From: Candidatus Odoribacter faecigallinarum
GTDB taxonomy: Bacteria; Bacteroidota; Bacteroidia; Bacteroidales; Marinifilaceae
NCBI GenBank assembly: GCA_019114285.1
Contig: DXFT01000046.1
Span: 1 to 32,523 of the forward strand
Direction: 5' to 3'
Length of the DNA: 32,523 nucleotides
Shown here: positions 30,904-32,523 of the stretch, in pieces
How positions within the stretch are numbered: the first letter of the stretch is position 1
Layout of the letters: each line of letters opens with the position of its first letter
Notes under the pieces: generated by a model
The model's input: the letters and a program-made list of their open reading frames with translations, nothing else
Database searches by the model: none
Told to the model about the DNA's origin: nothing
Made by a program: the position numbers and the translations under genes

Positions 30904-30919
30904 ATACTGCGTTGGGGCT

Positions 30920-31080
30920 CGTTCATCGTTCATTTTTCATTGTTTTCACGGTCTGTTCCCGTTCTGTTCCCGTATCAACTCCGGTTCACCTCCGGTTTAT
31001 CTCCGGTCTTCCTTTGGTTGGGACTGGTGGAGGAAGGGGGGTGTTTGGGCGGGGAAACTGAAGTGTTGCCTGATTTGACC
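30920..31080 (+). repeat. Dispersed intergenic repeat, copy C
   Basis: Same element as copies A and B. This copy shows internal periodicity most clearly: TCTGTTCCCGT is repeated twice at an 11-base step (30952-30973), then the core CTCCGGT recurs three times at 10-11-base steps (30979-31006). It begins 72 bases past the TPR stop, right after the terminator, and runs in the same direction. The frame from TTTTCACGG stays open and reads like copy B. The bases 31081-31177 after it show no gene. Confidence 0.85.
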
Positions 31081-31177
31081 CCTATATCCCCTTCATATCG
31101 ATTCCTGTCGTCCCCTTGATTGCTTACAATTTCTGTTGGGGTTGGTCTATGGATGCTTCGACCTTTCCCCGCATCTC

Positions 31178-31209
31178 CTCCGCACCTCGTCCGGTGCGGA
31201 GCGGACGAG
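31178..31209. repeat. Contiguous A-B-A'-B' complementary blocks (pseudoknot-like)
   Basis: Four adjacent 8-base blocks: A CTCCGCAC (31178-31185), B CTCGTCCG (31186-31193), A' GTGCGGAG (31194-31201) and B' CGGACGAG (31202-31209). A pairs perfectly with A' and B with B', in interlocking order. It lies in a GC-rich, purine-skewed island (about 31160-31300) with a direct GAGCACCGA repeat after it. No open frame is convincing here. Confidence 0.8.
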
Positions 31210-31355
31210 CACCGAAGGAGCACCGACGGAAAGGCGGCGGAGGTATAGGGGAACCGGGGGGAGGGAGGCGGTTAGGTGGGGCATTTCCAGCAAATTGTGT
31301 GCCAAATGGCGATGGCGTCATGCTGAAAATTTCAGAAAAGATTCGGAAGATTTTC

Positions 31356-31387
31356 TTTGATTGTTGGAGAATAATGCTATATTTTTG
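31356..31387 (+). promoter_or_regulatory. Consensus promoter of the 31455 gene
   Basis: TTTG (31356-31359), a 20-base spacer and TATTTTTG (31380-31387), a perfect match to the Bacteroidales -33/-7 pattern. The leader of about 60 bases holds a hairpin, CCTCTTCC with GGGAGAGG, about 25 bases before the start codon. Confidence 0.72.
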
Positions 31388-31454
31388 TTGCAGGATTTCA
31401 ATCCAACCTCTTCCAAAGGGGGAGAGGGATTTATAAATTTAAAAAATAAATAAT

Positions 31455-32108
31455 ATGAAGAAACAACTTCTTTTTTTGTTTGCCCTCGTAGTAGCTATGG
31501 GGACAAACGTTCAAGCCCAGAGCTTGAAAAAATTGTATCCTGCAGATGCAGAAGTAGTCATCACTCCTTTGCCTTTCGCTTGGGAGAAGTGTACGCCTTA
31601 CCTGGACCCGGTGGTGGATTTTACTTGGGAGAAGGGGAAGGGGTTGCCGTTGTTTTCTTACCGTGATTTGAACGGTTTGCTGAAGAACGAGAGCGAGGAA
31701 GATTTCGCTTATGTGTTCCGCCATTTCGAGTTGCCTGCTGAGGGCGTGGAATTATTGGCGGTGGCAGTGGAGCGTTCTTACTTTATTCGTCATTTGCTGT
31801 TGGTTTACAAGGACGGGGTGTTGACGGACTGGCTGGAGGCAGGTTTTTGCTCCAACGACAACATAGCCATGAAGCAATGGAAGGTGGAAGCGGACGGCAC
31901 GGTGGAGATTTACTCGCTGAAGGTGCTGGGTGACCGCTCCGTGTTGTTTGACGACAACTTCGGGAGCATCCGCGTCCAGCGGGAGGACGACACCTACCAG
32001 ATAGACGCCAAGGGCAAATTCAAACGGTTGGAAAAGGTGAAATACGATGCCCGCGACTATGCCAAGGCAGATTTGCAGAACAAGGAATTGAATATTTGGG
32101 ATATGTAA
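31455..32108 (+). CDS. Secreted protein of unknown function
   Basis: A 217-residue protein with a clear signal peptide (about residues 1-22, ending VQAQ). The mature part is acidic and rich in aromatic residues and beta-strand patterns (FAYVFRHFELP, LLLVYKDGVLTDWLEAGFCSNDN, VEIYSLKVLGDRSV). I do not recognise a family. Alternating strand and turn spacing in residues 95-195 suggests a small beta-rich domain. It has the best-matching promoter of the window and is followed 21 bases later by a lipoprotein gene on the same strand, so the two are likely co-transcribed. Late codons use more G and C at third positions than the neighbours. Confidence 0.8.
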   Translation: MKKQLLFLFALVVAMGTNVQAQSLKKLYPADAEVVITPLPFAWEKCTPYLDPVVDFTWEKGKGLPLFSYRDLNGLLKNESEEDFAYVFRHFELPAEGVELLAVAVERSYFIRHLLLVYKDGVLTDWLEAGFCSNDNIAMKQWKVEADGTVEIYSLKVLGDRSVLFDDNFGSIRVQREDDTYQIDAKGKFKRLEKVKYDARDYAKADLQNKELNIWDM

Positions 32109-32129
32109 ATGATGGTCTAATTTTAAAGT

Positions 32130-32523
32130 ATGAATGCTATGAAAAAGTTAGTATATAGTTTATTGGTATTGTGCAGTGCGGGCTTGTTGGCATGGGCTTG
32201 CAACAGCATGGATGAATCGGTAGCCGTTACGGATTTGGAGGAGAGTTTAGATTTAAAATCTCCTAATGGTATTATGCTTGCAAGGAATGCAGTGGATTTG
32301 AAAGAATTTGTGGCTAAGGGATTTGGTGTGTCTTGTGATGAATTTGAGATTACCAATATTGATTATAAGGATGCAGTCGTTGGCTGCGTAGCAGAAGCTA
32401 CTTGTTTATTTTTAGATGGAAGAATACGTTTGGCTGTTTTAACAGATTGGAGTGTGACTTCAGATGGGAAAGTAGCGCCTTCAACAACTGTAAGAGTGAA
32501 GTCTAGCGAGGAAACCTGTCTCT
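32130..32523 (+). CDS. Lipoprotein of unknown function, cut by the window end
   Basis: A frame from ATG 32130 that stays open to the last base (131 full codons seen). The N-terminus is a lipoprotein signal: MKKLVYSLLVLCSAGLLAWA then Cys24 of the lipobox, followed by NSMDES. Met4 (32139) is an alternative start. The mature part seen so far is acidic, with three further cysteines and a possible strand-rich fold (YKDAVVGCVAEATCLFLDGR). I do not recognise the family. It follows the secreted 31455 protein by 21 bases, so it probably shares its promoter. Confidence 0.72.
   Translation, partial: MNAMKKLVYSLLVLCSAGLLAWACNSMDESVAVTDLEESLDLKSPNGIMLARNAVDLKEFVAKGFGVSCDEFEITNIDYKDAVVGCVAEATCLFLDGRIRLAVLTDWSVTSDGKVAPSTTVRVKSSEETCL

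Noticed and set aside
30875-31436. Several frames of 60-106 codons in the gap before 31455
   Set aside because: They follow repeat copy C and the GC-rich island; compositions are odd (Arg/Gly- or Trp-rich), and no start signals are seen.

Overview
The window reads as an ordinary stretch of a Bacteroidales (phylum Bacteroidota) chromosome. Evidence: repeated TAnnTTTG -7 promoter boxes, several paired with a TTTG/TTG-like -33 box about 19-21 bp upstream; A-rich leaders without strong Shine-Dalgarno sites; an S46 dipeptidyl-peptidase; a MutS homologue with membrane segments; a DUF2520/KdsC-like/UbiA/Maf gene cluster; lipoprotein signal peptides. The family cannot be fixed from sequence alone; Odoribacteraceae or Parabacteroides-like relatives are a guess. 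I see no rRNA, tRNA, CRISPR array, integrase, transposase or phage gene.

Layout. 62-3445 (minus): glycerate kinase, a membrane-anchored class C-type serine hydrolase and a fold-type IV aminotransferase. 3528-9113 (plus): one tight operon, a protein of unknown function, DUF2520 Rossmann protein, KdsC-like HAD phosphatase, UbiA prenyltransferase, Maf pyrophosphatase and a DPP11-like S46 peptidase. 9432-11974 (minus): a TonB-dependent receptor behind a small membrane protein. 12243-13691: Fe-type superoxide dismutase and a rubredoxin-fused reverse rubrerythrin, divergent, with a palindrome between their promoters. 13810-18263 (plus): PepSY-like lipoprotein, hotdog thioesterase, M13 metallopeptidase lipoprotein. 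18625-20409 (minus): membrane MutS homologue. 20504-30848 (plus): TRIC-type channel, cupin, UvrA, GMP synthase, a 37-residue basic protein, NrnA-type DHH phosphoesterase, MarR regulator, PepD dipeptidase, free methionine-R-sulfoxide reductase, TPR protein. 31455-end: a secreted protein of unknown function and a lipoprotein cut by the window end.

Themes. Three peptidases (S46, M13, PepD) fit growth on peptides. Three genes deal with oxidative damage (SOD, reverse rubrerythrin, fRMsr), and UvrA adds DNA repair.

The most unusual material is intergenic. A dispersed element of about 165 bp occurs three times (9187-9350, 18401-18570, 30920-31080). Each copy starts 55-75 nt past a stop codon and runs in the same direction as that gene. 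A GGTACC-rich inverted repeat with 25-bp perfect arms follows the SOD gene. A contiguous A-B-A'-B' set of 8-bp complementary blocks lies at 31178-31209. A pair of perfect hairpins follows the PepSY gene. None of these is explained by the genes, and none can be named with certainty without database searches.
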